DNA from: Ga0077527 sp038316355
GTDB taxonomy: Bacteria; Pseudomonadota; Gammaproteobacteria; Burkholderiales; SG8-41
Direction: 5' to 3'
Assembly: GCA_038316355.1 (NCBI GenBank)
Contig: JBBQAO010000007.1
Location: forward strand, 15,929 to 79,928
DNA: 64,000 nucleotides
Below are positions 35,853 through 44,235 of this stretch, in pieces; position 1 is the stretch's first letter; every line of letters begins with the position of its first letter. The position numbers and the translations under genes were made by a program. The notes under the pieces are model-generated. The model did no database searches, was not told where the DNA came from, and saw only the letters and a program-made list of their open reading frames with translations.

Positions 35853-35940
35853 AGCCACAGAGGACACAGAGGACACAGAGTAAAACCCGGGGCATGCCGG
35901 GTTCTGCTTTTCTCTGTGAACTCCGTGATCTCTGTGGCTA
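35853..35940. repeat. Bipartite inverted tandem repeat, CACAGAGGA type, copy 2 (with central hairpin)
   Basis: The left block has GCCACAGAG then GACACAGAG twice (35853-35880). The right block, TCTCTGTGAAC...TCTCTGTGGC (35911-35940), is its inverse. Between them AACCCGG/CCGGGTT forms a hairpin followed by CTGCTTTT, so this copy may also terminate transcription. Confidence 0.75.
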
Positions 35941-35970
35941 ACTGCTTTTGAATCTGATTTTAGCCCCCTG

Positions 35971-37485
35971 ATGACTATCCCCTCTCCTGAACCACGCGGC
36001 TACCCGGGCAACCTCGGGCTGGCGTTCGCCGCGCATGCGCAGGCGGAACGCCCGGCCATCGTCGACCTGCGCGATGCGCAACGACCGCGCGCCGTCAGTT
36101 ACCGCGAGCTCGACAAGGCCTGCGATGCGGTGGCGCGCGGGCTGCTGCGTGCCGGGCTGCGCGCCGGCGACCGCATCGGCATCCTGTCACTGAACCGCGT
36201 CGAGTTCGTGATGACGCTGCTCGGCGCGATGCGCGCCGGCGTGGTACCGGTGCCGGTCAACATCAAACTCTCCGCTGACAGCATTGCCTTCATCCTCGGT
36301 GATGCCGGCGCCCGGTTGGTTTTTGTCGAACCGGCGCTGCGCCACCTGTGCCCGTCCGGCATGCGCGCCATTGTTTACGACGACTCAGACGCAAACGCTT
36401 TCGACAGCTTCGTCGACCCCGGTCCGTTCACGGCGTTCGAGCCGGCCGCCGACTCTGTCGCGATCCAGCCCTATACCTCGGGTTCGACCGGCCGCCCCAA
36501 AGGGGTGCTGCTGACGCATTACGGTCAGAACTGGAGCCGGCGCATCCTTGCTCACACCCGGGGCACCACGGAACATGATGCGATCCTCGTCGCTGCGCCG
36601 CTGTACCACAAGAACGCATTGAATGCGATCAAGCAGGGGCTGACCGCGGGCGCCATGCTGCCGCTGCTGCCGCAGTTCAACGTCGAACGTTACATCGCTG
36701 CAATCGGTCATTTCCGCTGTACCGTGATCTCCGGTGTACCAACCATGATGTCGATGGTGCTGGCGCGCAAGGAACTGCTGGCCAACATCGACACTGGCTC
36801 GGTGCGCACCATCATGATGGGTTCTGCGCCCTCCTCGCCGCAGTTGTTGCGCGAACTGAACGTGTATTTCCCCAAGGCCGAGCCGCTGGTGGTCTACGGC
36901 GTCACTGAAGGCGGCCCGGTGCCGCTGGGCCCGCATCCCGAAGGCCGGCCACGCCCCGAAGGTTCGATCGGCGTCCCCTATCCCGGCACGGAAGCACGAC
37001 TGATCAACGGCGCCACCGCCGACGAAGGCGAACTGATCGTCAAAAATCCCGGCATCCTCGCGGCGTACCATAATCTGCCGGAGGAAACGGCAAAACGCAT
37101 CCGCGACGGCTGGTACCACACGGGAGATGTCTGCCGGCGCGATGCCGACGGTTTTTATTTTTTCGTCGGCCGCACCGACGACATGTTTGTCTGCGGCGGC
37201 GAAAACATATTCCCGATCGAAGTCGAGCGCCTGCTCGAACGCCATCCCGCCGTGCACCAGGCCTACGTGATGCCCTTCGATCACGAACTGAAGGGCAAGG
37301 TGCCCTACGCCTTCATCGTGTTGCGCGCCGGCACCAGTGCCGGCGAGGAAGAATTGAAACAGTTTGCACTCGCCAACGGCCCGGCCTACCAGCATCCACG
37401 CCAGGTATTTTTCCTCGACCAGTTGCCGCTGGCCGGCACCAACAAGGTCGACCAGCAGCGCCTGCGCGCCCTGGCCGCAGCCTGA
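35971..37485 (+). CDS. Acyl-CoA synthetase (AMP-binding enzyme)
   Basis: A 504-residue ANL-superfamily ligase that activates a carboxylic acid to its CoA ester via an acyl-AMP. Visible motifs: YTSGSTGRPKGVLLTH (P-loop-like A3), VYGVTEGGPVPLGP (A5 region), YHTGDVCRRDADGFYFFVGRTDD (A7-A8) and the C-terminal lysine in GTNKVDQQRL. It is slightly short for the family but complete. The substrate acid is unknown; the nearby UbiD, thioesterase and ABC importer suggest an aromatic or branched acid. Confidence 0.9.
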   Translation: MTIPSPEPRGYPGNLGLAFAAHAQAERPAIVDLRDAQRPRAVSYRELDKACDAVARGLLRAGLRAGDRIGILSLNRVEFVMTLLGAMRAGVVPVPVNIKLSADSIAFILGDAGARLVFVEPALRHLCPSGMRAIVYDDSDANAFDSFVDPGPFTAFEPAADSVAIQPYTSGSTGRPKGVLLTHYGQNWSRRILAHTRGTTEHDAILVAAPLYHKNALNAIKQGLTAGAMLPLLPQFNVERYIAAIGHFRCTVISGVPTMMSMVLARKELLANIDTGSVRTIMMGSAPSSPQLLRELNVYFPKAEPLVVYGVTEGGPVPLGPHPEGRPRPEGSIGVPYPGTEARLINGATADEGELIVKNPGILAAYHNLPEETAKRIRDGWYHTGDVCRRDADGFYFFVGRTDDMFVCGGENIFPIEVERLLERHPAVHQAYVMPFDHELKGKVPYAFIVLRAGTSAGEEELKQFALANGPAYQHPRQVFFLDQLPLAGTNKVDQQRLRALAAA

Positions 37486-37521
37486 TCAGATCCCAAACAC
37501 CAATCCACCGGAGTACAAGTA

Positions 37522-37941
37522 ATGCCTGAAGAAAAAGTCACCATAGAAAAACTCCAGCAACTGATCTCGCGCGGACCGTTCAACCAATGGCTCAATTTCA
37601 CTGTGACCAAATCCGACGACAGCGGCATTGAACTCAAGGCCGGCTGGCGCGAAGAGTGGGTGGTCAACCCGGAGCGTCGTTACACCCACGGCGGCATCCT
37701 CGCCGCCATTGTCGACGTCGCCGCCGATTACGCCATCGCCGCGCAGCTCGGCAAACCGGTACCGACCATCGACATCCGCGTCGATTATCACAAGGCCGCG
37801 ATGCCCGGCGACCTGACGGCCAAGGCCAAGGTGGTGCGCATGGGCAGCCAGTATTCAACCGCGGAAGCCTTTGTGTATGACAAGGACGGCGCGCTGGTCG
37901 CCAGCGGCCGCGGCACCTACTTCACTGCACCGCCCAAATAA
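37522..37941 (+). CDS. PaaI-type hotdog thioesterase
   Basis: A 139-residue hotdog-fold acyl-CoA thioesterase. RRYTHGGILAAIVDVAADYAIAA contains the HGG motif and the catalytic Asp, and TIDIRVDYHKAAMPGDLTAKAKVV follows as the conserved strand. It lies 36 bases behind the CoA ligase, so it could recycle CoA from dead-end thioesters of the same pathway. Confidence 0.85.
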   Translation: MPEEKVTIEKLQQLISRGPFNQWLNFTVTKSDDSGIELKAGWREEWVVNPERRYTHGGILAAIVDVAADYAIAAQLGKPVPTIDIRVDYHKAAMPGDLTAKAKVVRMGSQYSTAEAFVYDKDGALVASGRGTYFTAPPK

Positions 37942-37942
37942 A

Positions 37943-38059
37943 GGTAATTAGGTGACGAGGTGATTAAGTGATTAAGTAAAAACCCGGGATAAGCACGACA
38001 ATCACCTAATCACTTAATTACCTAATCACTTAATTACCAATTACTAATTACCAATCACC
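37943..38059. repeat. Bipartite inverted tandem repeat, GTGATTAAG type
   Basis: The left block (37943-37978) repeats GGTGATTAAGTGATTAAG. The right block (38000-38059) repeats the inverse, CACCTAATCACTTAATTAC, about five times. The short spacer contains ACCCGGG. It has the same architecture as the CACAGAG and CGCCGAT elements but an unrelated sequence. It sits directly upstream of the ABC permease gene. Confidence 0.75.
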
Positions 38060-38069
38060 GCTCCTGAAA

Positions 38070-38882
38070 ATGCCCGCCGTCCTCGAAAGCCAGATCCACG
38101 CTCGCACCCCCGCACGTGGGTGGCGCTGGTCGCTGGTTCTGCAGCGCCTGGGGCTGGTCGCGGTCATCGTCCTGGTGTGGTGGTTGCTGGCCCTTCGTGT
38201 GCCGCATTACGTGCTGCCCAGCCCGGCGCGGGTCTGGGGTGCACTGACGCTGATCTCCGCCAACGGCAATCTGTGGCAGGACCTCGGCATCACACTGGGC
38301 CGAGTCGGCAGCGGTTTCGTATTGGCAACCTTGGTCGGGCTGCCGCTGGGCATCATCTTCGGCGCCAACAAACGCCTCGGTGAATTCTTTGAACCGATCA
38401 TCCCGGTGATGAACACCGTGTCATCGGCGATCTGGGCCACCTTCGCCATCATCTGGTTCGGCGTATCCAATGCGACCACGGTGTTCGTGGTGTTCATGAC
38501 CGCGATGCCGCTGATCATTACCAACGTCTGGCAGGGCACGCGCACCGTCAACGCCGACTTCATCGAACTCGCCCATGTGCTGCGCATGCCGGCGCGTCGG
38601 GTGATGACCAAAATCTACCTGCCGACCATCCTCCCCTACTTTTTTTCCGGCGCGCGGCTGGCCTTCGGTTTCGGCTGGCGGGTGTCGCTGGTTGCCGAGA
38701 CACTGGGTTCGTCGAGCGGTGTAGGATACCGGCTGCGCCAGGCCGCCGACCTGATCCAGACCGATCAGGTGTTCGCCTGGACACTGACCCTGGTGGTGAT
38801 GATGGCCATCCTCGAAATGGGCATCCTGCGCCCGCTGGAAAATTACCTGTTCCGCTGGAAAAAAGAGGCTGAAGGCTCATGA
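38070..38882 (+). CDS. ABC transporter permease (SsuC/TauC-like)
   Basis: A 270-residue inner-membrane permease with about six helices. The EAA-like cytoplasmic loop is ELAHVLRMPARRVMTKIYLPTILP, and VSLVAETLG follows as in nitrate/sulfonate/taurine permeases. Its partners, the ATPase (41408) and the binding protein (42225), lie beyond the UbiX/UbiD genes on the same strand. The stop overlaps the UbiX start by ATGA, so uptake and decarboxylation genes are translationally linked. Confidence 0.9.
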   Translation: MPAVLESQIHARTPARGWRWSLVLQRLGLVAVIVLVWWLLALRVPHYVLPSPARVWGALTLISANGNLWQDLGITLGRVGSGFVLATLVGLPLGIIFGANKRLGEFFEPIIPVMNTVSSAIWATFAIIWFGVSNATTVFVVFMTAMPLIITNVWQGTRTVNADFIELAHVLRMPARRVMTKIYLPTILPYFFSGARLAFGFGWRVSLVAETLGSSSGVGYRLRQAADLIQTDQVFAWTLTLVVMMAILEMGILRPLENYLFRWKKEAEGS

Positions 38883-39517
38883 GCAAAAAAACCGCTGGCC
38901 CGTCCAAGCAGCGCCTGATCGTCGCCATGACCGGCGCTTCGGGTTCCATCTACGGCATCCGCATCCTTGAGCGCCTGCGCAGCCTAGGCGGCTGGGAGTC
39001 GCATCTGGTCGTATCCGAAGCCGGCGTGCTCAACGCCTGGCAGGAATACGGCATGGACCGCAAGGCGCTGCACAAACTCGCCGACGTCACCCACAACGTG
39101 CGCGACATCGGAGCCACCATAGCCAGTGGCTCTTTCATCACCGCCGGCATGGTCGTTGCGCCCTGTTCGATGAAAACACTGGCCGGTGTAGCCCATGCCC
39201 TGTCCGACAACCTGATTACCCGTGCTGCCGATGTGATCCTGAAAGAACGTCGCCGCCTGGTGCTGCTGACCCGTGAAGCACCCCTGAATCTCGCCCACAT
39301 CCGCAACATGGAAGCCGTGACGCTGATGGGCGGCGTGATTTTCCCGCCGGTGCCCGCTTTTTACAGCGGCGGAAAAACCATCGACGACCTGGTCAACCAC
39401 ACCGTCGGCCGCGTGCTCGACCTGTTTGATGTCGAACACGAAACCATCAAACGCTGGGACGGCATCACCGGCCCTGACGAATCCGCACAACAGACTCCAA
39501 CAAGGAAACGTACGTGA
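38879..39517 (+). CDS. ubiX: UbiX-like flavin prenyltransferase
   Basis: A 212-residue flavoprotein of the UbiX/Pad1 family, which makes prenylated FMN, the cofactor of UbiD decarboxylases. It shows MTGASGSIYGIRILERL at the N-terminus, ASGSFITAGMVVAPCSMKTLAGVAHALSDNLITRAADV (FMN and phosphate binding) and RRLVLLTREAPLNLAHIRNM. It overlaps the UbiD gene (GTGA), consistent with dedicated cofactor supply. It is probably a pathway copy, not the ubiquinone housekeeping gene. Confidence 0.9.
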   Translation: MSKKTAGPSKQRLIVAMTGASGSIYGIRILERLRSLGGWESHLVVSEAGVLNAWQEYGMDRKALHKLADVTHNVRDIGATIASGSFITAGMVVAPCSMKTLAGVAHALSDNLITRAADVILKERRRLVLLTREAPLNLAHIRNMEAVTLMGGVIFPPVPAFYSGGKTIDDLVNHTVGRVLDLFDVEHETIKRWDGITGPDESAQQTPTRKRT

Positions 39518-41148
39518 ACAAACCGGTGAACAAACCGCCTTACGCCGACGAAAATTTCCGCGGCTTTCTCGATCGCCTGCGCAACGAAAATGAACTGGTC
39601 GACATCAAACAGCCGGTGGACAGCCGGCATATCGCGACGCTGGTCGACCAGGCCGACAAGGCGCTGCTGTTCCACAACGTCATCGGTTACAAGATGCCGG
39701 TGGTCTCCGGCATCATCCGCTCGCAAAAACGCGCGATCATGTCCATGGGCTGCAATACCTATCCGGAAATCGAATTCCGCCTGCAGAACGGCATCGAACA
39801 TCCGATCGCCCCCAAATACGTCGAAAAAACACCGCTCAAGGAAGTGATCCAGCTGGGCCGCGACGTCGACCTGTTCAGCCTGCCGATTCCCATGTTCTCG
39901 GTGTACGACGGCGGCCCGATGATCACTGCCGGCATCACCATCGCCAAAGATCCGGAGTTCGGGCTCAATTCCGGCATCTACCGTTTCATGGTCAAGGAAA
40001 AAAACCTGACCGGCATCGATATCGTGACGCCGAACAACATGCGTCTGTTTGCGCAGCGCGCCTTCGAGGCCGGCAAACCGCTGCCGATTTCGATTTCCAT
40101 CGGCAATCACCCCTTTGAAAACCTCGGCTCCGGTTTCCGCGCGCCGCTGGGCACCGACGAGATGGGTATCGCCGGCGGTATCCGCGGATCGGCCATCGAG
40201 CTCGCGCAATGCGAAACCATCGACCTGCCCTGCATCGCCGATTCCGAAATCGTGCTCGAAGGCGAAATCCTGCCAACCGGCTGGACCCGGCCCGAAGGCC
40301 GCTTCGGCGAATTCACCCGGCTGATGGGCGGTCTGCACTGGAACCCCGTGGTGCGCATCAATGCCATCACCATGCGCCGCGATGCGATTTATTACGCTCT
40401 GCACATGCCCTGGGAAAACACCTGGCTGATGGCGCCGACGCGTTACACGCAGATCCGCCGCGCGCTGAAGACTGCGGGCATCCAGATCGGAGACATCAAT
40501 GTCACGCTGGGCGGTTGCGGCATGTGGCACGCCATCATCTCCATCAAAAAACAGGCCGGCGAAGGCAAAAACGCGCTGCTCGCTGCACTGTCGGTGATGG
40601 ATCTGAAACACGTAGTGGTAGTCGACGACGACATCGACGTGTTCAACGCGATGGACGTCGAATGGGCCATCGCCACCCGCGTGCAGGGCGACAAGGATGT
40701 GATGATCATCCCCGGCAGCCGTGCCAAGCCGCTGGACCCCAGCCTGCCGGTAATGCCGCATGGTGTGGTGCCGACAGGCGCCAAGGTCGGCATCGACGCC
40801 ACAATTTCCGAGGGTATTCCGAAAGAACGTTTTGAGCGCATTTCCTACGCCTACACCGACCGCGCTAAAATCGCCGACTACTACACCGGCAAAGCCGATG
40901 CAGCGCCTAAAGTTGAATCCGGTGACAAAGCCGTGGCCGAGCTCTCCGCCAAAATTGTCGCTGTCATCGACAAAGTGCCGAAGTATTACTCCGAGCTCGC
41001 CGAACAGTTCGCCGACTACGATTTCCAGACCGTGGCACGCGCACTGGGCATGCTGCACGAGGACGGCAAGCTGTGGCAGGACCCGCGCGGCCGCATGTGC
41101 CTGCGCGATTCGCAGTTCGCCGCCAAAGTGCCGGTCAAGGGCGGTTGA
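39514..41148 (+). CDS. UbiD family prenyl-FMN-dependent decarboxylase
   Basis: A 544-residue UbiD-family enzyme. Key residues are conserved: Asn152 and Arg157 in GLNSGIYR (prenyl-FMN binding and catalysis) and Glu261/Glu266 in EGRFGEF, matching N168/R173/E277/E282 of yeast Fdc1 in spacing. The GTG start follows AAGGAAA. The C-terminal 60 residues (KVPKYYSELAEQFADYDFQT) extend the usual length. It reversibly decarboxylates an unsaturated or aromatic acid, possibly as its CoA ester, such as phthalate-type substrates; the exact one is unknown. Confidence 0.9.
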   Translation: MNKPVNKPPYADENFRGFLDRLRNENELVDIKQPVDSRHIATLVDQADKALLFHNVIGYKMPVVSGIIRSQKRAIMSMGCNTYPEIEFRLQNGIEHPIAPKYVEKTPLKEVIQLGRDVDLFSLPIPMFSVYDGGPMITAGITIAKDPEFGLNSGIYRFMVKEKNLTGIDIVTPNNMRLFAQRAFEAGKPLPISISIGNHPFENLGSGFRAPLGTDEMGIAGGIRGSAIELAQCETIDLPCIADSEIVLEGEILPTGWTRPEGRFGEFTRLMGGLHWNPVVRINAITMRRDAIYYALHMPWENTWLMAPTRYTQIRRALKTAGIQIGDINVTLGGCGMWHAIISIKKQAGEGKNALLAALSVMDLKHVVVVDDDIDVFNAMDVEWAIATRVQGDKDVMIIPGSRAKPLDPSLPVMPHGVVPTGAKVGIDATISEGIPKERFERISYAYTDRAKIADYYTGKADAAPKVESGDKAVAELSAKIVAVIDKVPKYYSELAEQFADYDFQTVARALGMLHEDGKLWQDPRGRMCLRDSQFAAKVPVKGG

Positions 41149-41176
41149 ATAAAAAGACCGGGGCCTGCGGGGCCTG

Positions 41177-41390
41177 TTAACCGCCGATAAACGCCGATGC
41201 ACGCCGATGCACGCCGATGAATTTTTTTTAATACCCCCCCCTTGAGGGGTGCGCAGATCACCCCGGATCAACGAAACGCTGAAGGTACTCAAAAAATTTA
41301 TCAATTCTCATGGCTGATATTGATTTGATGCGTCATTTTTTCGATTTTTTTTATTTTATCGGCGTTCATCCGCGTTTATCGGCGGCTAAC
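41177..41390. repeat. Bipartite inverted tandem repeat, CGCCGATGAACGC type, copy 2
   Basis: The left block (41177-41221) holds TTAACCGCCGAT then ACGCCGATGC repeats. The right block (41357-41390), ATCGGCGTTCATCCGCGTTTATCGGCGG, is its inverse. It fills the 259-base gap between UbiD and the ABC ATPase gene, otherwise an AT-rich tract without a gene. Confidence 0.75.
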
Positions 41391-41407
41391 GTTTTTGTGG
41401 ACTCTTG

Positions 41408-42202
41408 ATGAACATAGCCACTGCCACCGCTTCTACGCCAGCAGCCGCCGCTGATACCGGCGCGATTGCGGTGCGCGGCGTCAGCAAGTGGTTCAACACT
41501 GCAGAAGGCACTCCGCTGCAGGTGCTCGATGACATCAACCTGACCATCGCCGCGCACTCCATTGTCGCGATCCTCGGTGCCTCCGGCTGCGGCAAATCAA
41601 CATTGCTCAACATCATCTCCGGCATCATCACGCCGGAGCGCGGCGAAATCCGCATCAACGGCATCACCGCCAGTCGCTTCAACGATTGGCGCAGTGTCAG
41701 CTACATGTTCCAGGAAGACCGCTTGCTGCCGTGGCGGACCACGATCAAAAACGTCGAGTTCGCGCTGGAAACCGGCAGCATGCCGCGCACCGAGCGCGAA
41801 TCCCGTGCCCGTGATGCACTGAAACTGGTCGGGCTGGAATCCTTCGTCGACGCCTTCCCCTACCAGCTCTCCGGCGGCATGCGCAGCCGTGTCGCGCTTG
41901 CCCGCAGTCTTGTGCAGGAACCCTGCATCCTGCTGATGGATGAACCGTTCTCGCGGCTCGATGCACTGACCCGCGCGCAGATGCATGACGAGCTGCTGCA
42001 GATCCAGACAGTGAAAAAAATGACCATTGTCTTCGTCACTCACGATGTCGAGGAAGCCGTTGTACTCGCCGACCGCGTGGTGGTAATGGCGCCACGCCCC
42101 GGCCGCATCCGCGATACTGTCGAGATCGCGCTGCCGCGCCCGCGCGATGCCACCGAGCCCGCCACCGCCCGCCTGGCAAACGGTCTTAAATCATTGATTT
42201 AA
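41408..42202 (+). CDS. ABC transporter ATP-binding protein (SsuB/TauB-like)
   Basis: A 264-residue ATPase. Walker A is GASGCGKST, the Q-loop YMFQEDRLLPWRT, the signature LSGGMRSRVALARSL, Walker B ILLMDEPFSRLD, and the H-loop FVTHDVEEAV. This set is typical of nitrate/sulfonate/taurine importers. The ATG at 41408 is preferred to a TTG one codon earlier. It energises the permease at 38070. Confidence 0.92.
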   Translation: MNIATATASTPAAAADTGAIAVRGVSKWFNTAEGTPLQVLDDINLTIAAHSIVAILGASGCGKSTLLNIISGIITPERGEIRINGITASRFNDWRSVSYMFQEDRLLPWRTTIKNVEFALETGSMPRTERESRARDALKLVGLESFVDAFPYQLSGGMRSRVALARSLVQEPCILLMDEPFSRLDALTRAQMHDELLQIQTVKKMTIVFVTHDVEEAVVLADRVVVMAPRPGRIRDTVEIALPRPRDATEPATARLANGLKSLI

Positions 42203-42224
42203 TTAATATTTTAAGGAGATTGCG

Positions 42225-43208
42225 ATGAACGTTTTACGTCTATTGATGAGTCTGATGGTTGCGGCACTGCTAGCTGCCGGTACTGCGCAGGCGCAGAAAA
42301 TAAAAGTCGGTTACTGGACCAGCGGCTTCAGCCTTGGTTACGGCGCGGTGATGGAACAGATGAAATTCGCCGAGAAGGAAGGCCTCGACGTCGAATGGGT
42401 CAAATTCGCTGAAGTTAACGGACCGACGCGTGCCATCGTGCCGCAAACCATCGACCTCGCCTTCGGCGCGCCCTCCACCGCTTCGATGAGCATCGCCGCC
42501 GACGGCGTCCCGGTGAAAATCGTGCTCGCCTCGCAGATCGCCGAAGCGCAGATCGTAGTGCCGGCGGGCTCGCCGATCAAAAGTGTTGCCGACCTCAAAG
42601 GCAAAAAAATCGGCATGTCACCGCCCGGCAGCGCCACCCATGCCATCGCCAGCGCCGTGCTGCAGGGCGTCTACGGCATGAAACCCGCGGACTACAGCGT
42701 GGTGCCCGGAAACGAAGGCCGGCTCGCGCAGTTTCTGCTGCAGAAGGAAGTCGACGCCGCGGTGATTCGCTCGGTGACGATTGCGCAGATGACTGATGAC
42801 GTCAAACTGGTCAGGCTTGCCAGCGTGGTCGAAGACTGGAAAAAACTCACCAAGGGCACGGCCGCCCCCATCCTCGCCGTGACCATCGTACACAGCGATT
42901 ATGTCGGCAAAAATCCGGAAGCCGTCGCAAAATTCATCGCCGCGATGCGCAAGACGCTGGAATACGGCTCGAAAAACAAGGACCGCGTCGCCGAGATTCT
43001 GCAGAAGGCCGCCAACATGAAGCCCGAAGCTGCCAAGGCCTATGCCGCGCAGTGGGATGGCGCCTACATGGCCAGCCTTGAAGCGGCCGACGTGGCTTCG
43101 CTGAAAAACATGCAGGAGATCGCCAAGGCCGCCGGCGCCGTCAAAAGTGATGCCCCCGAGTCCGCCTTCCTGACCGCACCTTACCAGCGTTCGAAATCGA
43201 TTAAATAA
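42225..43208 (+). CDS. ABC transporter substrate-binding protein (NMT1/SsuA-like)
   Basis: A 327-residue exported protein with signal peptide MNVLRLLMSLMVAALLAAGTAQA and AAGGAG before the ATG. KVGYWTSGFSLGYGAVMEQMKFAEKEGLDVEWV and GKKIGMSPPGSATHAIASAVL are typical of the NMT1/THI5/SsuA group, which binds sulfonates, nitrate, aromatic acids or pyrimidines. It belongs with the ATPase 23 bases upstream. The ligand is presumably the UbiD pathway substrate. Confidence 0.9.
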   Translation: MNVLRLLMSLMVAALLAAGTAQAQKIKVGYWTSGFSLGYGAVMEQMKFAEKEGLDVEWVKFAEVNGPTRAIVPQTIDLAFGAPSTASMSIAADGVPVKIVLASQIAEAQIVVPAGSPIKSVADLKGKKIGMSPPGSATHAIASAVLQGVYGMKPADYSVVPGNEGRLAQFLLQKEVDAAVIRSVTIAQMTDDVKLVRLASVVEDWKKLTKGTAAPILAVTIVHSDYVGKNPEAVAKFIAAMRKTLEYGSKNKDRVAEILQKAANMKPEAAKAYAAQWDGAYMASLEAADVASLKNMQEIAKAAGAVKSDAPESAFLTAPYQRSKSIK

Positions 43209-43233
43209 GCAGAACCAATAATCAGGTATCCGG

Positions 43234-44232
43234 ATGCCCGCAAAAAAACTGCACCTGCACATCGAGAACTCGCGCAAGAAAAATCCGATTTTCCACACAT
43301 TGCCTGAGCACTGGGCAGCGGCCTGCAAACGCCACAAGGCACTGGCCAAAAACATCGCCGCACCCAGCTTCGGCTGGGACGGCGATATGCTGGAAAACGC
43401 GCTGGCTGAAGCCGACCTGCTGATCGGCGTGCCTACGCAGCGCGACAGACTTCCTGCCCGTGCGCCGCAACTGAAATGGCTGCACTCGACTTCGGCCGGC
43501 GTCGACGGCGCGCTGCCGCTGGACTGGCTGCCGCGCGGCGTGACCTTCACCAACAACAGTGGTGCGCACGGACGCAAGGCCGAGCAGTACATGATCATGG
43601 CCTACAACCTGATTAACTCTCGTATGGCCGGCATCATGGCCAACCAGCAGCGGCATCATTGGGAAGCCCTGTTCTCACCCAGCATCACCGGCAAGACCGC
43701 GGTCATCGTCGGCCTCGGTGACCTCGGTGAAGCTGCAGCGCGCGCGGCGAAAAAACTCGCGCTTAAGGTCATCGGCGTACGGCGCAGCGCACAGAAAAAC
43801 CGTTATGCCGACAAAGTCGTTACCTACAAGCAGCTTGATCGTGTGCTGCCGCAGGCGGATTTTGTTGTGCTCGCAGTACCACTGACCGCCGAAACCCGAA
43901 ATCTGCTCAACGGTCGGCGCATGGATTTGCTGAAACCCTCCGCCGGCGTCATCAACATTGCGCGCGGACCGGTCGCCAACTACAAGGCTCTCGAACAACG
44001 GCTGCGCGCCGGCAAACTCGGCGGTGCCGTGCTCGATGTCGTCGATCCCGAGCCGCTGCCCGCGGATTCATCGCTATGGACCGTGCCCAACCTGATCATC
44101 ACCCCGCATGTTTCCTGCGACGACGGCGAACATTACATCGACATCTCGCTCGACCTGTGGTTCGAGAACCTCGCGCTGTTCCTCGCTGGAAAAAAACTCA
44201 AACGGCGCATCGATCCGCGTCTGGGTTACTGA
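43234..44232 (+). CDS. D-2-hydroxyacid dehydrogenase
   Basis: A 332-residue NAD(P)-dependent D-isomer-specific dehydrogenase. AVIVGLGDLGEAAARAAKKLALKVIGVRR is the Rossmann segment, and the catalytic Arg (NIARGPVANY), Glu (VDPEPLP) and His (ITPHVSCDDGEHY) are all present. These enzymes reduce 2-keto acids or oxidise D-2-hydroxy acids. It is closely spaced with the binding protein upstream and the VOC protein downstream. Confidence 0.9.
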   Translation: MPAKKLHLHIENSRKKNPIFHTLPEHWAAACKRHKALAKNIAAPSFGWDGDMLENALAEADLLIGVPTQRDRLPARAPQLKWLHSTSAGVDGALPLDWLPRGVTFTNNSGAHGRKAEQYMIMAYNLINSRMAGIMANQQRHHWEALFSPSITGKTAVIVGLGDLGEAAARAAKKLALKVIGVRRSAQKNRYADKVVTYKQLDRVLPQADFVVLAVPLTAETRNLLNGRRMDLLKPSAGVINIARGPVANYKALEQRLRAGKLGGAVLDVVDPEPLPADSSLWTVPNLIITPHVSCDDGEHYIDISLDLWFENLALFLAGKKLKRRIDPRLGY

Positions 44233-44235
44233 ACC

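Noticed and set aside
39361..41304. A 647-codon minus-strand open frame
   Set aside because: It lies opposite UbiD with intact catalytic motifs and shows no recognisable domain; high GC explains the lack of stops.
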